64,000 nucleotides of DNA from Begonia masoniana (GCA_022432975.1 CM039509.1:5891043-5955042), one strand, 5' to 3'; positions 22,455 to 35,158 are shown, counted from the first letter of the stretch. Program-made: numbers and translations. The notes: generated by a model from the sequence alone, not told the origin.

Positions 22455-25265
22455 TGTAAAAATCCGTCAAATTTTAATGAGTGTAAAATTTGAATAAATT
22501 TTTCGCGTATTTTAAGTGTAAGGTTTGAGCTCAATCTTTGCTAATTTTCGGTAAGGATTGAAATTAGAAATCGAATCTTTAAATGGTTTTATTATAAATT
22601 AAATAAAAGAATTAATTAAAATCAAAATAAAATAAAGTAGGTAAAATAATAAATGAATTCGATTTAATATAAAATTAAAATAATATAAATAATAAATGAA
22701 TAAAACAAAAGAAAATAAAGTTTTGATAAGGTTTTCTTCTGAAAACCTTATCGTCCTTCTATTCTCAGCAGAACACCAGAAGAAAGAGAGAGAAAGAGAG
22801 AGAAAGAGAGGAGAGAGAGCCGACGCGAGGGAGAGAATCGCCGACGCCGGAACGACCTCTGTTCGGTGCGATCTTGGTGTCAAAACGTTCGTCTCGAAGC
22901 GTAGATCAACGTTTGTGAAGGGCGTTTTTGAAGGTAATCCCTCTTTCTCTTGATTTTTGCTCTAGAAGTTTCGGGTTTTAGGTTTTGTTAGATCTGAGTT
23001 TTTGGGGTCGATTTCTCGGTGTTTTTGGCAGGGATCGACTCGAAAAGTGGTTGGAAACGTGTTGGGAGTGATTTTCGGCGAAAAACAAGTTAGAAATTCG
23101 ATTTTTTCGCCGCGGGTTGATCGTCGGTTGGTCGTCGGAGCTTCGTCGGCGTTTGGCAATCGACGGTCGAGTCAACTTGACCATGGGCTGAGTCAACTCG
23201 GGCTTTGGGCCGAGTTGACTCAGGCCCAAGGCCGAGTTGACTCTGGCCCAGGGCCGACTTGGGCCCGATTGGGTTGGCCAAGCCCGACCCAGATTCAGGC
23301 CAGGCTGGGCCCAGGCCCTTTGGTCTTCTGGGCCGAGTTTGACCCAACCCATCAGGCCGGGTCAACCCAGCCCATTATGGGTCGAAACCGCCTGGTCCGA
23401 CCCGATCTGGGTTTGGGCCGGGCCTAGCCCGAGCCCAATTGGAACGGGTTAGTCCGGATCAAACCGATCTGACCCGGACCAACCCGAACCGATTTGGTTG
23501 GACCCGACCAATTTGGTTTCAACCTAACCCGAACCGGTCCGACCCGAACCGGTCTGGACCCAAACCGGTCCAGTCAGTCAAAGTCAATGGTTGACTTGAT
23601 CGTTGACTTTGACTTTGACCGTTGATTTTGACCGTTGACCGTTGACTTTAACTTTTTGACCAAAAGTCAACCCGAGTCATTTGGGCCCGTTTTTGCCCTG
23701 GTTCGTAGTTTTTATCGTTTCTGGACCGAATTGGACCTTAACGAGGTTCCTTCCTTGTGTTGTTTCTCAGATTTAGAGAATTTTGCTGATTTGGAAGCAA
23801 TTCCTGAGGAGCCACGGTTCACTGAGGATAGGAGGACTCGCCGCCGGGGTATGGGTTATTATACTTTCCGCGTTATACCTAGCCTTGCATGCACGTATAT
23901 TATTTTTGGTGGGATACCACTAGTATTAATGTCGGCATTTTTACTGGCATGATTATTTTACATATTGTGGCACGTATACTTTTTCACTGATTTACTTGCC
24001 TTTGCCGACGGGCTGTATTTGGGATTTTTCATGAGATTTATTATGTTTAGCATGCAGATAATTTCATACGTGCATTTGGTATTGTTCATGCATTGGTTTT
24101 CTGCTGTGCCATTTGGAGTTTGATACTGGAGGTAACCATATGGCACTCTTAGCTGGGCCCTTATGCTAGGAGTATCAGGGGGTTTTGCCCAGTTGTTGTG
24201 GTACTCCCACGCTTGTTTGGATAGGGTACGCCCCCTGAGAATAGGCGGAATGTAGCGTACGCCCCCTGAGAATAGGCGGAATGTAAGGTACGCCCTCTGA
24301 TAATAGGCGGAATGAGCTCGGAGACATGCTCGCCCAGTTACCTGACCTGGCCAGTGTTTGTTCGTTGCTAACCCCGGTATGATAAGTCCACTGCGTGGTC
24401 CCCTTGGGCTCAGGGTTGAGTGGTTCGTCCCTCCTGGTGTGCTCTAGCGCGTGTGTCCCGGTGGCCCAGGGCTGAGTGGTTCGTCCCTCTTGGTGGTTGA
24501 TAAATCCATGTGTGGTCCCCCTTGGGCCCAGGGTTGAGTGGTTCGTCCCTCCTGGTGTGCTCTAGCGCGTGTGTCCCGGTGGTCCAGGGCTGAGTGGTTC
24601 GTTCCTTCTAGTGGTTGACCTTTTCTCTTCTCCCTATAAGGCCCTGCCTGGTGTTATCGCGGCCTTTCTGTGTTGGTGTGGTTCGGAGGATCCGTGAGTG
24701 ACCTCCCTTTTCACTGTACACCTGGATATATATTTTTTTATGATAGCATTGTTGATGTGGGCCTATATTCACCATATATACTTATTTTATCGTCAGCCCC
24801 ATTAACCGTTTTAAATGGATAATAAGAAGAGAAATGAATAACATTGAAACTGGTTTTGATTTCTAAATCGTGCATTGATTTGATAAGGTATGCATCCTTG
24901 AGTGGTAGGTATAACATCCTATACTGAGTTTGTCACTCACCCCAATGACTCCCCCTCTACAGGTAAAGGAAGAAAGGCTAGGAAGTGAGCTCTGTCGTAT
25001 TTGGATTTTCCCTAGAGTCTCACCTTTTATTTCCTGCAGCTTTATACTATGTAAGACATTCGAGATTGTACCTTACTTTGGCATGTAATTATTTTCATTT
25101 ATCTTGTATTTCTACGATTGTTTGTACTCTCTTATGTTTGTTGCTTCGAGGAGGTCCTGGATTAGTGCTAAACTTCCGCATTTAGCCTTAGGTTAGACGG
25201 TGGATCTCTCCGAAATTGATCGCTTAACCTGGCGTTTCTGTTAGGCCCTCTCTTGAGTTGTGACA
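22455..25265 (+). repeat. 3' LTR of gypsy1 (intact, 2,811 bp)
   Basis: Uninterrupted copy used to define the 5' LTR. Starts TGTAAAAATCCGTC and ends GAGTTGTGACA. Two short open frames recur in both LTRs: one (15484-15801 and 23635-23952) includes the phrase DLEAIPEEPRFTEDRRTRRR, and a 66-codon frame lies at 16834-17034 and 24985-25185. Since the LTRs are recent copies of each other, that recurrence is not evidence of selection. Confidence 0.95.
24925..24939 (+). other. LTR hairpin, TGAGT/ACTCA stem (gypsy1 3' LTR)
   Basis: Same as 16774-16788. Confidence 0.65.
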
Positions 25266-25270
25266 GGTCA

Positions 25271-26417
25271 TGTTAGACGTGCATTCCAATTCTTTGCTAA
25301 AATCTCATGCTTGTGATTTTTCATTAATTCATTGATGATGCATATATTATTTAAATAGTTAAAACAATAAAAGTTTTGTGATAATGAATGAAAGGACACA
25401 TTGACGGCAACTAAGAGGGTAAGATTACAATTAATTCAATTTTCGTAATGAAATGGAACGACGAAAAAAAGAGAAAAATAAATAAAAATTAGTTTTCTGA
25501 AATGTAACCCTGTCAATTATCCTATTAAATGTAACATTTAGGTCAATTATAACGTGAAGCACAAAAGTCAAGTTTGGAACCCTAGTTCATAATTAAGCTG
25601 TGATGTCACAGATGACTTCAGCTAACAAAAGTTTAACATGCTACCAACATTGGAAATAAAATATAAGAAAATAATCAGGAAAATTAAGAAAAATGTAGAT
25701 CATACATAGTAAGGAATCTTCCCTTCATCCAACAAAACATAATTGACAAAAAACAAAAAACCGTATCGTTTTTTAGTAAACCCGTCAATTATTTTTGCGA
25801 AATGTCAATATTTCTCTCTGAAATAGCCGTTGATAATATCCCACCCTAATTGCTTGGACGCCATCGATTTACTAGAAACTACTGCTGATTATTGAACTGT
25901 CTCTTCATCAATATGTGTCTAGCTCTAGTCTCATACACAATTAAGGGAATCTTAATCTTATAATTAAATGATAATTACTAAAAAAAAATGAAGAACAAAC
26001 ACTTTATTTATATGCCGAAATCTCTAACGGAAGAAAAATTACACGCAGAAGATAGAAATTTATTATATCAAAATCTATATACCTTGAAAATATAGAAAAC
26101 TTAGGTACATAAATAAGTAAGGTCAATACCAGTGGGATTATGCCCCTACATACCATGATCCATAATGCTCACTTTTGGGTTCATCCTTGATCGTCAAGAC
26201 GGACCTCAAGAAGAAATTTACAATTTTGGGTCATCAATTTTGTCGCACCAAGAGCTCTTGAGTCCAGGTAATTGAACTTTAATAGTTGACACTAGAGTAT
26301 GGAGAAGCAAAATAAGATCTATTTCTCTCTATCAAATTCTTCCATGGAATAACTGAATGTTTGATGCATTGATATTTACCACTAAAAAATAAAATATAAA
26401 TGAACATGCCTTGTATT
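25271..26417. other. Intergenic, no feature recognised
   Basis: AT-rich host sequence continuing the pre-insertion locus. No open frame of note and no transposon termini identified. Confidence 0.5.
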
Positions 26418-26426
26418 AACATACTA

Positions 26427-26853
26427 GGGGTTTTTTTTTTTTTTTATTTTAAACATTAAAGTATGAGTTTTTTTAAAAAAAAACTCTTAAAGTTTACTAT
26501 TTATCGAACCAAACCTCAAAGTATCATAAATAGACAATTTGAACCTTTAGGGGGAGGAGGTCGTCCTCTCATGCTAAATGACAAATTAATTTTAAAAAAA
26601 TATCAAACGATATTTAATTTACTTGAAATGTTTACCACATATTCTTCACATTATAGGAAGATAATCTAAAAATTTTCGTGATTTTTTGACACTTGTACGA
26701 TTTATTATAATTTTAATTAATTATTTTATAAAACAATTGTAATAAATCGTGCAAGTCAATTATTTTAATGATACTTTGAGGTTTGGCTCGATGAATAGTA
26801 AACTTAAAGGGTTTTTTTAAACCATAGTTTAGGATTTAAAATAAATAAAACCC
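26427..26853. mobile_element. MULE-type MITE with long inverted arms
   Basis: Left arm starts GGGGTTTTTTTTTTT and right arm ends AATAAATAAAACCC. The arms pair through ACTATTTATCGA / TCGATGAATAGT and CCAAACCTCAAAGTATCAT. The 9-bp target duplication AACATACTA occurs at 26418-26426 and 26854-26862. 427 bp, no coding. Its interior (TCAAACGATATTTAATTTAC and CGATTTATTATAATTTTA) is shared with repeats near 30540-32460 and 34260-34800. Confidence 0.88.
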
Positions 26854-27235
26854 AACATACTAAGTCAATTTTTAAATTTATATGCCTTAAATAACATATT
26901 CTCGTAAAATGAGAGGTAAAATATTTGACACGAATTAGATAATATGATTTTTATTTTTTTAATTAAAAAATTAAGTTTTAGGAAAATTAGAAAACTGGGG
27001 GTCAGTTAAATGAGAGGTAAAAGATTTGACACGAAGCAAAAAATCAGGAACAATAATTCGTCAAATGATTAATGCCCACGTGGCACGATAATTAAGGTGA
27101 TGGAGATTTACATCGGACGGTATAAACAAAGTTGAACGAGCCACAGAAACTCAAAGCCAGTCAAACGAACCGTCGGTGTTTGGCGGATTTGGAGAGAGAA
27201 AGAGAGAGATTACTGAGTCGAGGGAGGAGAAGAAG

Positions 27236-30000
27236 ATGGCCTTAGCGGTGAAGGCTTTTATGTTAGCAATCGCTGCTCAATTCCTTGCAATTGCAGGAAT
27301 TATCATGGTGTTGATTTGGTGTATCGATTTCTTAGGAGGTCTCGCATGGCAGTCCACAGTCAAAAGCCACATCTTCAACGTATGTTTCTCTCTCTCTCTC
27401 TCTCTCTCTCCCTTTCTCTCTCCACAACTGGGTTTGTTTTACTTCTGTCTTCTGATTTTGGGTTTTGATCAAACCAGACAAAGACGAAAGAAAATGGTAA
27501 AATTAGACTTGTTTTACAGCTTCCTCTGCAGTTTCTGTTGGATTTTCTTCAAAGGTTTCGAGGGTTCTTCATTTAGCCTTTTGTCTTTTAAAATTCTCAG
27601 TTTTGATAATAAAACAACTCTAAAATAGTACATATTTTGATTTTAATTTGTGAAGGAAAAATATTATTATTTTATACTCATTTGAGCTTCTGTTGTGAAT
27701 AGGATTGAAGAAAATAATATGTTAAAGCAACATGGTCTTTTATTAGCTTTCAACTTTCCTTCTTTTAGTACCCATTTTTCTGAAATAGAATCAGATTCTA
27801 CTTTAATCCACTAGATACGATGACATGGTGGAGTGGTTAAGTAATTGATTAGTTAATAAAATAATAAAAATAAACACTAAAAAACTCGTAATTCAAATTT
27901 AAAGATTAATTATTTTGTGAGGAGTAAGTTTAGCTACCTTTCACGTGGAGGCCACCCGTCAAAATAATCAAAACTCTAGCTACTACCATATCTTGTCCTT
28001 TACACTTGTTGTAGAACCCACCAAACGTTATATTTGTTTGTTTATTTATTTGTATTTTATGAAATATAATATTATTAGGCCCATTAATTTAGGTTTCTAC
28101 TTTTTAATCTTACGTTTCACTCACTCACTAGGTAATAATTAAGATAATTTTTAAATTATTAAAATAAAAAATAATGAGGTAATAATTAAGATAATTTTTA
28201 AATTATTAAAATAAAAAATTAATGGTACTAACTAATGAGGTTATAAGGTAGAATTAGATGATAAATTTAGCATTAGTCTTTTTTTTTTTAATATTCCTAG
28301 TTCTTACATATTTTTTATTTGCCTGAGTAGATAGCATTGTGCCAACGAAGGAATTCCATGTGCAATTGGGGTTTTGATTCTTATTTGTTCTTATCAATTT
28401 AATTATTTGATTTTGTTCTGTAATCTTAAATTCTTTTTGGATTTATTTGAGACTCTCTCCTATTCATTTGGTTTAGTTGCATTTAAAATTGATTTGGCTG
28501 GTCGAATTTGGTTCGACAGTTGAAAACTAAGACTAGTTATGCAAGGTAACTTTGATATATGACCGGTTGATCAAACGTATTGGATCAACTACTCTTTTCA
28601 AAACGAATGACCATTCTATTAGTTGAGAGTTGTCCTACATCGACATAATCAATGCAAACGGTCCTGTATAAATATGAGATAGATTTTCTCACTCATTGAG
28701 CTAATTTTTGGAGTAAGTTCTACCCTCACTCTTTCTATCAAAAGTAATTTTATCTCTCGATTCTTTTTTTGGTCGATTGCAGTTTTTAAAATGATAGATT
28801 ATTCTACTTTATTGAAGGGAACTCAAAATTCGAGTTCGGTTTTAGTTTGTTACTATTTAAAGAACAAGTTCAATTTTGCCCGGTGCCGAACAAAAACAGA
28901 ATCGAACTGAACCAAACCGAATTGAACCAGATCATTGTCCACCCCTAACTGTTATTGTTATCTTGCTTTTTTCCATGACAGATTCATCCAGTTCTGATGC
29001 TGATCGGGTTAGTCTTCATCGGAGGCGACGGTAATTAATTGATGTAATTGTAATTAGCTTTTGTTAATCTTCTTTTTAGGTGCATTTCTTCTTTAAACTT
29101 ATGTTATAATTTATTGATAATGCAGCCATAATGGTCTACAAATCACTTCCATTTAAAAAAGAAGTGAATAAATTAATCCACATGATCCTCCAAGCAATAG
29201 CACTAATATTGGGATGCATTGGAATATATGCTGCTTTTAAATTCCACAATGAAAGCGGAATTGCCAATCTCTACAGCCTCCATTCTTGGATCGGCATCGT
29301 CGTCATTGTCCTTTATGGCCTTCAGGTAATTATTACATTCATATGTATTATTGATAAGTCGGATTTTCTCAAGTTATGAATCTTAGTAATACAGTTAATC
29401 ATACTAAGTTATGTATCGCGTATTTATTCAGGAATAAAGATATAGCGAACAATGTGTCAAATATATGTTAATTCACTAATGTCATTGGTCCTAGCAATTT
29501 GATTCGACACTCGATTGTTCATGTATTAGTTATTTTCATGTGTATACTTTTTTAGAACTTTGATCATTCTATAGAATCTTATTTTTCAATTGGGCAGAAA
29601 TAAATAAAAAATAACTTTAAATTAAACTATAATTTACCCTAATTGTATTGTAATTAACTAATTTATCCTTTATTCTCTTCATTTGCAGTGGATCTATGGC
29701 TTCCTAATCTTTCTCTTACCTGGAGTGCCAACCTCTCTAAAAGCTATATCACGTCCTTGGCATGTGATTTTTGGTCTAGTGGTTTATATATTAGCAGTTG
29801 GAAATGCAGCCTTGGGGATTTTAGAGAAGCTTACATTTCTAGAACATTCCGGACTTGCCAAATACGGCCCCGAGGCCTTGCTTGCCAACTTCACGGCCGT
29901 CGTTGTCATCTTGTTCGGAATTTTTGTGATATTGTCCGTCAATTGTCAGCCTTTATCGCCGGGCGTGGCCGAGATCGATAATAGCTATTCTGCGATATGA
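27236..30000 (+). CDS. CYB561A: Cytochrome b561 / transmembrane ascorbate ferrireductase, 4 exons
   Basis: Exons 27236-27379, 28982-29030, 29126-29325 and 29689-30000 join in frame through GT-AG introns to give 234 aa. The family moves electrons from cytosolic ascorbate across a membrane (vacuolar in characterised plant members) to monodehydroascorbate or ferric iron through two hemes. The four expected heme ligands are present: His50 (HPVLM), His83 (LIHMIL), His117 (SLHSWIG) and His156 (RPWHV), spaced 33, 34 and 39 as in plant homologues. The YKSLPF segment and SLHSW loop match substrate-side motifs. Six hydrophobic spans are visible. The C-terminus SYSAI matches the plant form from memory. 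An in-frame ATG lies 20 codons upstream (27176); the internal one was chosen because MALAVKAFM gives the family N-terminus directly before the first helix. Introns 1-3 are 1602, 95 and 363 bp. Confidence 0.95.
28130..28221 (+). repeat. 47-bp tandem duplication in b561 intron 1
   Basis: The unit starting GGTAATAATTAAGATAATTT occurs twice in a row with one base inserted near the end. It lies deep in the intron and is not expected to affect splicing. Confidence 0.85.
28620..28953 (+). repeat. Transposon-derived segment in b561 intron 1
   Basis: 28620-28745 (with GTCCTGTATAAATAT and TGAGCTAATTTTTGGAGTAAG) resembles 40265-40390. 28800-28953 is rich in AACCGAA/GGTTCG and ends TTGTCCACCCCTA, the terminus of a hAT-type element whose other end was not found. 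Likely a composite of old insertions. Confidence 0.5.
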
Positions 30001-30519
30001 TTTGTGTAGTATTTGTTTGAGAAATTTACCCTCGAGCGATTGTGTAGTAAGTTACATGTATCAAACTTGTCTATTAGTTAGTTCTACTTCAATTTGTGCG
30101 TCGTAATAAAATGTGAGATTTGAATCAATTTTTGTGCCTGATTTGCCGATTAAATTCTTTGTTACGTATAAATTTAGACATGTAAACTTTAACTTGGAAA
30201 ACTCTATTCTAAAATGCAAATCAAAAACCAAAAGTAGTTAATTATAAACCATTAATTGTCAATATATTGGAACAATATTCTAGCACTCATCGTGATCGGA
30301 TTTAGAAAATGGATATTCATCCATTAGCTTTAATCATTGTAGATGTAAAATTCTTCCACACAATAACAAATTGTAGCATCTCGATTCTCCCGATTATCAT
30401 AATGGTAACCTAATTTTTTGATGTGATAAGACTCAATTTTAAGGTAGTGAAATGATCAGAATATATTATATGTAACTGTAATTCTATCTAAATAGTTAAA
30501 GAGAACTATAATATTTTGT
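30001..30519. other. 3' flank of the b561 gene
   Basis: Contains the 3' UTR; AATAAA-like text (GTAATAAAATGTGAG) near 30105 could be the polyadenylation signal. No further gene. Confidence 0.5.
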
Positions 30520-32360
30520 TAGTCTGTTTTGCAAAATATTGTTTTAAAAAAATATAATAAATCGTACAAAATGTTAAAAAATTACGAAACTTTTCAGATT
30601 ATCTTCACATGATATGCTCGATATGTAATAAAAATTTCAATCAAATTTGATATCGTTTAGTATGTTTTTTGAGATAGTCATTGTGAAATTTTTTAGATTT
30701 AATTTAGAGTAATTAAATTTAATCGGTGATGGCTACCGGTCGCCATTGATCCATTCCCAGTGAAGCTTGAGGCAAGACAGTGGAAACAACAATACCTGCT
30801 TAGAGAATAGAACAACCCTAAAGTTATGGAAAACAAGATTCTCAATAACCAATCTGTGATATCATTTATAATCCAAGAGAGCGTCGACATTTAGGGGTGG
30901 GCATTTGTCGGTTCAGTTCGATTTTGGAGTGAAACCGAACCGAACAGACAATCTTTTGGTTTTTACCGACCGGAACCGAAACTGGTCGGCAAAATCGGTG
31001 GAACCGACTCGATGACCGAACCGAAACTATCGGTTCAGTTCCAGGTCGGTTTCGGTTTGACAGATTATAAAAAAAATTAAAACAATTTACATAACATAAC
31101 ACACTCTCGGTCACTCACTCACGGCCGAAGAGTGAACTCAAACAAAACACACTCTCGATCACTCACGGCCGAATACACTCTAAAAACTCAAATCACGAAA
31201 TTAACAACAATAAAACACCACAAAAAACCACAAAATTAACAACAAAGCACCATAATAAAACCGCACAAAATGTTGCTCTCGGTCACGCCCGAAGAGTCTC
31301 CCAAAACAGCCAAAGAAAAACAAAATAAGCAGAGATTGAATAGAACGCTTACAGTGAGTCGAGAACAAAAAACGTTTGTCGCCAGGTCGAGTGTTCTAGT
31401 CGAGCGTCGAGAGTCAAGGTCGAGCGTCTGCTTCTGTTAATCTGTTCTACCGAGTGTCGTCTGGAGAAGAAAAAAATAGAAATTAGGGCTTTATTAACTA
31501 CATGTGGTTTGGTTCGGTTAATTCCGATTTTGGATGATCCAAACCAAAAACCGAACCAATAAATTCGGTTCCTACAAAATATAACCGATGTTCGGTTTCA
31601 TTATGCTCAAAACTGACCCGATCCGGAACGATTTCACCGATTTTGGTTCAGTTCATCGGTTTCGATTCGGTTTGGTTTTATACACCCCTATCGACATTAT
31701 CTTCAGAGTCAAAGGAAGAGGGGTTAGTGTGCGACTTGGGGAGGATCATCCATCGCTCCGGATCGAAAACCTCGACTTCCTCTCCAATTTCAAAAAAAGG
31801 ATGACAATTTGGTTGCCATCACCAGTTTGCCGATTAAATTTAATTACCCTAAATAAATTTAAAAAAAGATAATATTCAAAATTATTATTTTTTAATTATC
31901 CCAAAGTTCATAATTGCTTTCTTTTAATTACGCCAAACTCTCGCCTATGTCGCACACTAACCCCCATTCCTTTGGCTCTGGCGATAATGTCGACGCTCTT
32001 TTGGATGATGGATGATGTCAGAAATTGGTTATTGAGGGTCTTGATTCTCATAGCTTTAGGGTTTGAATTCGATTATCTAAGAAGCTCTTGTTGTTCACCG
32101 TCTCGCCTCAAGCTTCACCGTGAATGGATCAATGGCGATTGGCAGCCATCACCAGTTAAATTTAATTACCCTAAATTAAATTTAAAAAAAATTCACAGTG
32201 ACTATATCAAAAAACATACAAAACGATATCAGATTTTCTTAAATTTTTTTACAACATATTCAACATATTATGAGAAGATAATCTGAAACGTTTTGTGATT
32301 TTTCAACAAATATACGATTTATTATTTTTAAAATAATATTCTATAAAATAGACTTAAAAG
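30520..32360. mobile_element. Large inverted-repeat element, split by a hAT insertion
   Basis: The left arm (about 30540-30891 plus 31699-31735) is the reverse complement of the right arm (about 31949-32350). Paired landmarks are AATGTCGACGCTC, AATTGGTTATTGAG, CTCAAGCTTCACCGTGAATG and GTGTGCGAC/GTCGCACAC. The outer arms reach the CGATTTATTAT text shared with the MITE at 26427-26853, so it is probably a longer non-autonomous relative. The arms diverge by several percent, so it is old. Exact ends and target duplication were not resolved. Confidence 0.75.
30892..31690. mobile_element. hAT-type non-autonomous element
   Basis: Starts TAGGGGTGGGCATT and ends TTTTATACACCCCTA, with the 8-bp target duplication TCGACATT at 30884-30891 and 31691-31698. 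Subterminal regions are dense in CCGAACCGA / TCGGTTC. 799 bp, no transposase. It sits inside the left arm of the 30520-32360 inverted repeat. Confidence 0.92.
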
Positions 32361-32461
32361 TGTTGAAAAATTACGAAAATTTATAGATTATCATCCCATG
32401 ATATAGTGAGCATGTGGTAAAAATTTTAAGTAAATCTAATATTGTTTAATATGTTTTTTGT

Positions 32462-32528
32462 CGAGAACGAGGGTCACCACCCCCGATCTCACTTGAACGT
32501 TTCAAGTGAGATCAACCCCCCGTTCTCG
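32462..32528. repeat. Two-stem hairpin
   Basis: Outer stem CGAGAACG (32462-32469) with CGTTCTCG (32521-32528). Inner stem GATCTCACTTGAA (32485-32497) with TTCAAGTGAGATC (32501-32513) around a 3-nt loop. C-rich linkers separate the stems. Confidence 0.93.
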
Positions 32529-32730
32529 GAGATCTGGAGGCCGCCATAGATTGATTTGTTAGGTTTACTTTGAGAGTGGGGTTGTTTACAAAATGACTTT
32601 ATAGTTTTTTTTGTTAAACATCTCATACTTTAAAGGTGATTTTGAATATTACCTTTACATTTATAATCTCATGTTAAAATATAAATTATTCTAGTTATGT
32701 TTGTTAAAATATAGATTTTTTGCCTAATTC

Positions 32731-32734
<4 letters not shown>

Positions 32735-32771
<37 letters not shown>
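32735..32771 (+). repeat. Poly(T) run
   Basis: 37 T in a row, upstream of the duplicated block that starts at 32825. Confidence 0.95.
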
Positions 32772-32774
<3 letters not shown>

Positions 32775-32824
32775 TCATAAAATTAAAATATTTATAAAAA
32801 ATTGGAGGAAAAAGAACATAAAAA

Positions 32825-33420
32825 AAATAAAGGATACTTTGGCTATGTTGAGGGGTCCCCATATGGCTTTGTGGTTGCCAATTGCTTTTTAGTTAATATC
32901 AATACAACGATGAGAGAGAGAGAGAGATATTTTTCTCTTTTTTTACTTTTTATTTTTGGTTGAGCTATATTGTTACTTTTCTCGTTAATATGGTGTTTGG
33001 ACTTCCACAATACTCTCCATGTGTCCGTTGCATGTGTCTCGTATGTATGTGTATCTTACAATTTTTGTAATTTAAATTTTGAAAAACAATGTTTAGAGAC
33101 TCAAATTCTACAAGTTTCTATATATATATACACACACACGTATCTATATATGTTATAGGAGTTTTCTTTTCAGATTCGGGCATGTACAAGTTAATTTAAA
33201 GAACATTTCACTAGATCTGAACTTTTGTGAAATCTTTTATACTTCTGTTGTAGATGTCCATGGCGATTTTTACTAAATTTTAACAATAAGGTTTAAATGG
33301 ACACATTTGATACATTAAGATTTTTTTTGTATAAAAAAAGTCTAAATTGTATATAGTGTATATATTGTACTTTTTTGCCTATTATTTTTTATTTTAAAAA
33401 AAAAAAAACCTAAAAAATAT
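32825..33420 (+). repeat. First copy of a ~590-bp direct repeat
   Basis: Starts AATAAAGGATACTTTGGC and runs to GCCTATTATTTTTTATTTT; recurs at 33525-34112 with only homopolymer-length and single-base differences. Contains (GA)n and ATATATATACACACACAC microsatellites. No gene. Confidence 0.92.
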
Positions 33421-33422
33421 AT

Positions 33423-33424
<2 letters not shown>

Positions 33425-33460
<36 letters not shown>

Positions 33461-33462
33461 AA

Positions 33463-33525
<63 letters not shown>
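33425..33525 (+). repeat. Poly(T) then poly(A) between the two repeat copies
   Basis: T-run 33425-33458, then GCAATTAATTT, then an A-run 33470-33525. The GCAATTAATTTAAAA text recurs in the foldback element at 34240 and 34545, suggesting this spacer is a collapsed piece of it. Confidence 0.9.
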
Positions 33526-33527
<2 letters not shown>

Positions 33528-34112
33528 AAGGATACTTTGGCTATGTTGAGGGTCCCCATATGGCTTGTGGTTGCCAATTGCTTTTTAGTTAATATCAATA
33601 CAACGATGAGAGAGAGAGAGAGATATTTTTCTCTTTTTTTACTTTTTATTTTTGGTTGAGCTATATTGTTACTTTTCTCGTTAATATGGTGTTTGGACTT
33701 CCACAATACTCTCCATGTGTCCGTTGCATGTGTCTCGTATGTATGTGTATCTTACAATTTTTGTAATTTAAATTTTGAAAAACAATGTTTAGAGACTCAA
33801 ATTCTACAAGTTTCTATATATATATACACACACACGTATCTATATATGTTATAGGAGTTTTCTTTTCAGATTCGGGCATGTACAAGTTAATTTAAAGAAC
33901 ATTTCACTAGATCTGAACTTTTGTGAAATCTTTTATACTTCTGTTGTAGATGTCCATGGCGATTTTTAACTAAAATTTTAACAATAAGGTTTAAATGGAC
34001 ACATTTGATACATTAAGATTTTTTTTGTATAAAAAAAAGTCTAAATTGTAATATAGTGTATATATTGTACTTTTTTGCCTATTATTTTTTATTTTAAAAA
34101 AAAAAACCTCAA
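33525..34112 (+). repeat. Second copy of the ~590-bp direct repeat
   Basis: See 32825-33420. This copy continues correctly into the foldback element at about 34100, so it is the more credible of the two. Confidence 0.92.
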
Positions 34113-35158
34113 AAACTACTATTCATCGAAAAAAACTCAAAGTTTTAAAAATAAGCAAAATAAACCTTTTATTCCGGATTGGGTACCGGCCTCTGCGGAG
34201 AGGCCGGCCGATCTAATTGGACTGGCCGACCTCCTCTTTTTTTTTGCAATTAATTTAAAAATAAACATCAAACGATATTCAATTTACTTGAAATGTTTAC
34301 CACATATTCTTAATATTATAGGAAGATAATTTGAAACTTTTCGTGATTTGTTAACACTTGTACGATTTATTATAATTTTAGTTAATAATTTTATAAAACA
34401 ATTATAATAAATTGTACAAGTGCTATAAAATCACGAAAAGTTTCAAATATTTTCCCATGATATGAAGAATATGTGGTAAAAATTTCAAGTAAATTGAATA
34501 TCGTTTGATATTTGTTTTTAAACCGGCCGGACTACCTTTTTTTTGCAATTAATTTAAAAACAAATATCAAACGATATTCAATTTACTTAAAATATTTACC
34601 ACATATTGTTTATATAAAATAATTTAAAAATTTTCGTGATTTTCTAACACTTGTATGATTTATTATAATTTTAGTTAATAATTTTATAAAACAATTATAA
34701 TAAATCATACAATTGTTAGAAAATCACAAAAATTTTCAAATTATCTTCTCATAATATGATGAATATGTGGTAAACATCTCAAGTAAATTGAATATTGTTT
34801 GCTATTTATTTTTAAATTAATTGCAAAAAAAAGGGAGGTCGGCCTGTCCAATTGTGACAGCCCAAATTCCGAAAACCCCCAATCGGAGTCCGAGAATCAA
34901 GCCGTCACTCCGGGACATTTTATCAGAAAACGTGGACTATTTTTTTTTTAACGGAACAAGTTGGACTTTTGAAACATACCCTTAACAAATTTACAGAGGA
35001 GGAAAAACATTTTCAGGATTTAGAATCAAACAGAGAAGAAAGAAATAGTTAAAAAGACAGAATGATATTAAAAGACGGACCTCTAAATAAATGACAGAAT
35101 TTAAAACTTGGAACAGAGTCAGAAAACATATTGAAAGAAACGGATGATAAAATGTGTG

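Larger units (their letters stand above)
9445..25265 (+). mobile_element. Complete Ty3/gypsy chromovirus-type retrotransposon 'gypsy1' (with nested insertions)
   Basis: Bounded by target duplication GGTCA (9440-9444 and 25266-25270) and by two LTRs that begin TGTAAAAATCCGTC and end TTGTGACA. Internal order is primer-binding site, reduced gag, protease, reverse transcriptase, RNase H, integrase with chromodomain-like end, polypurine tract. That order (RT before integrase) and the C-terminal chromodomain-like segment mark a chromovirus. The LTRs are very similar across their length, so the insertion is fairly young. Two later insertions split it: 10436-15334 in the 5' LTR and 18993-20496 in pol. 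Confidence 0.95.

Noticed and set aside
27176..27235. Upstream in-frame ATG of the b561 gene
   Set aside because: Adds 20 charged residues ahead of the first membrane span that the family lacks; the internal ATG fits homologues.
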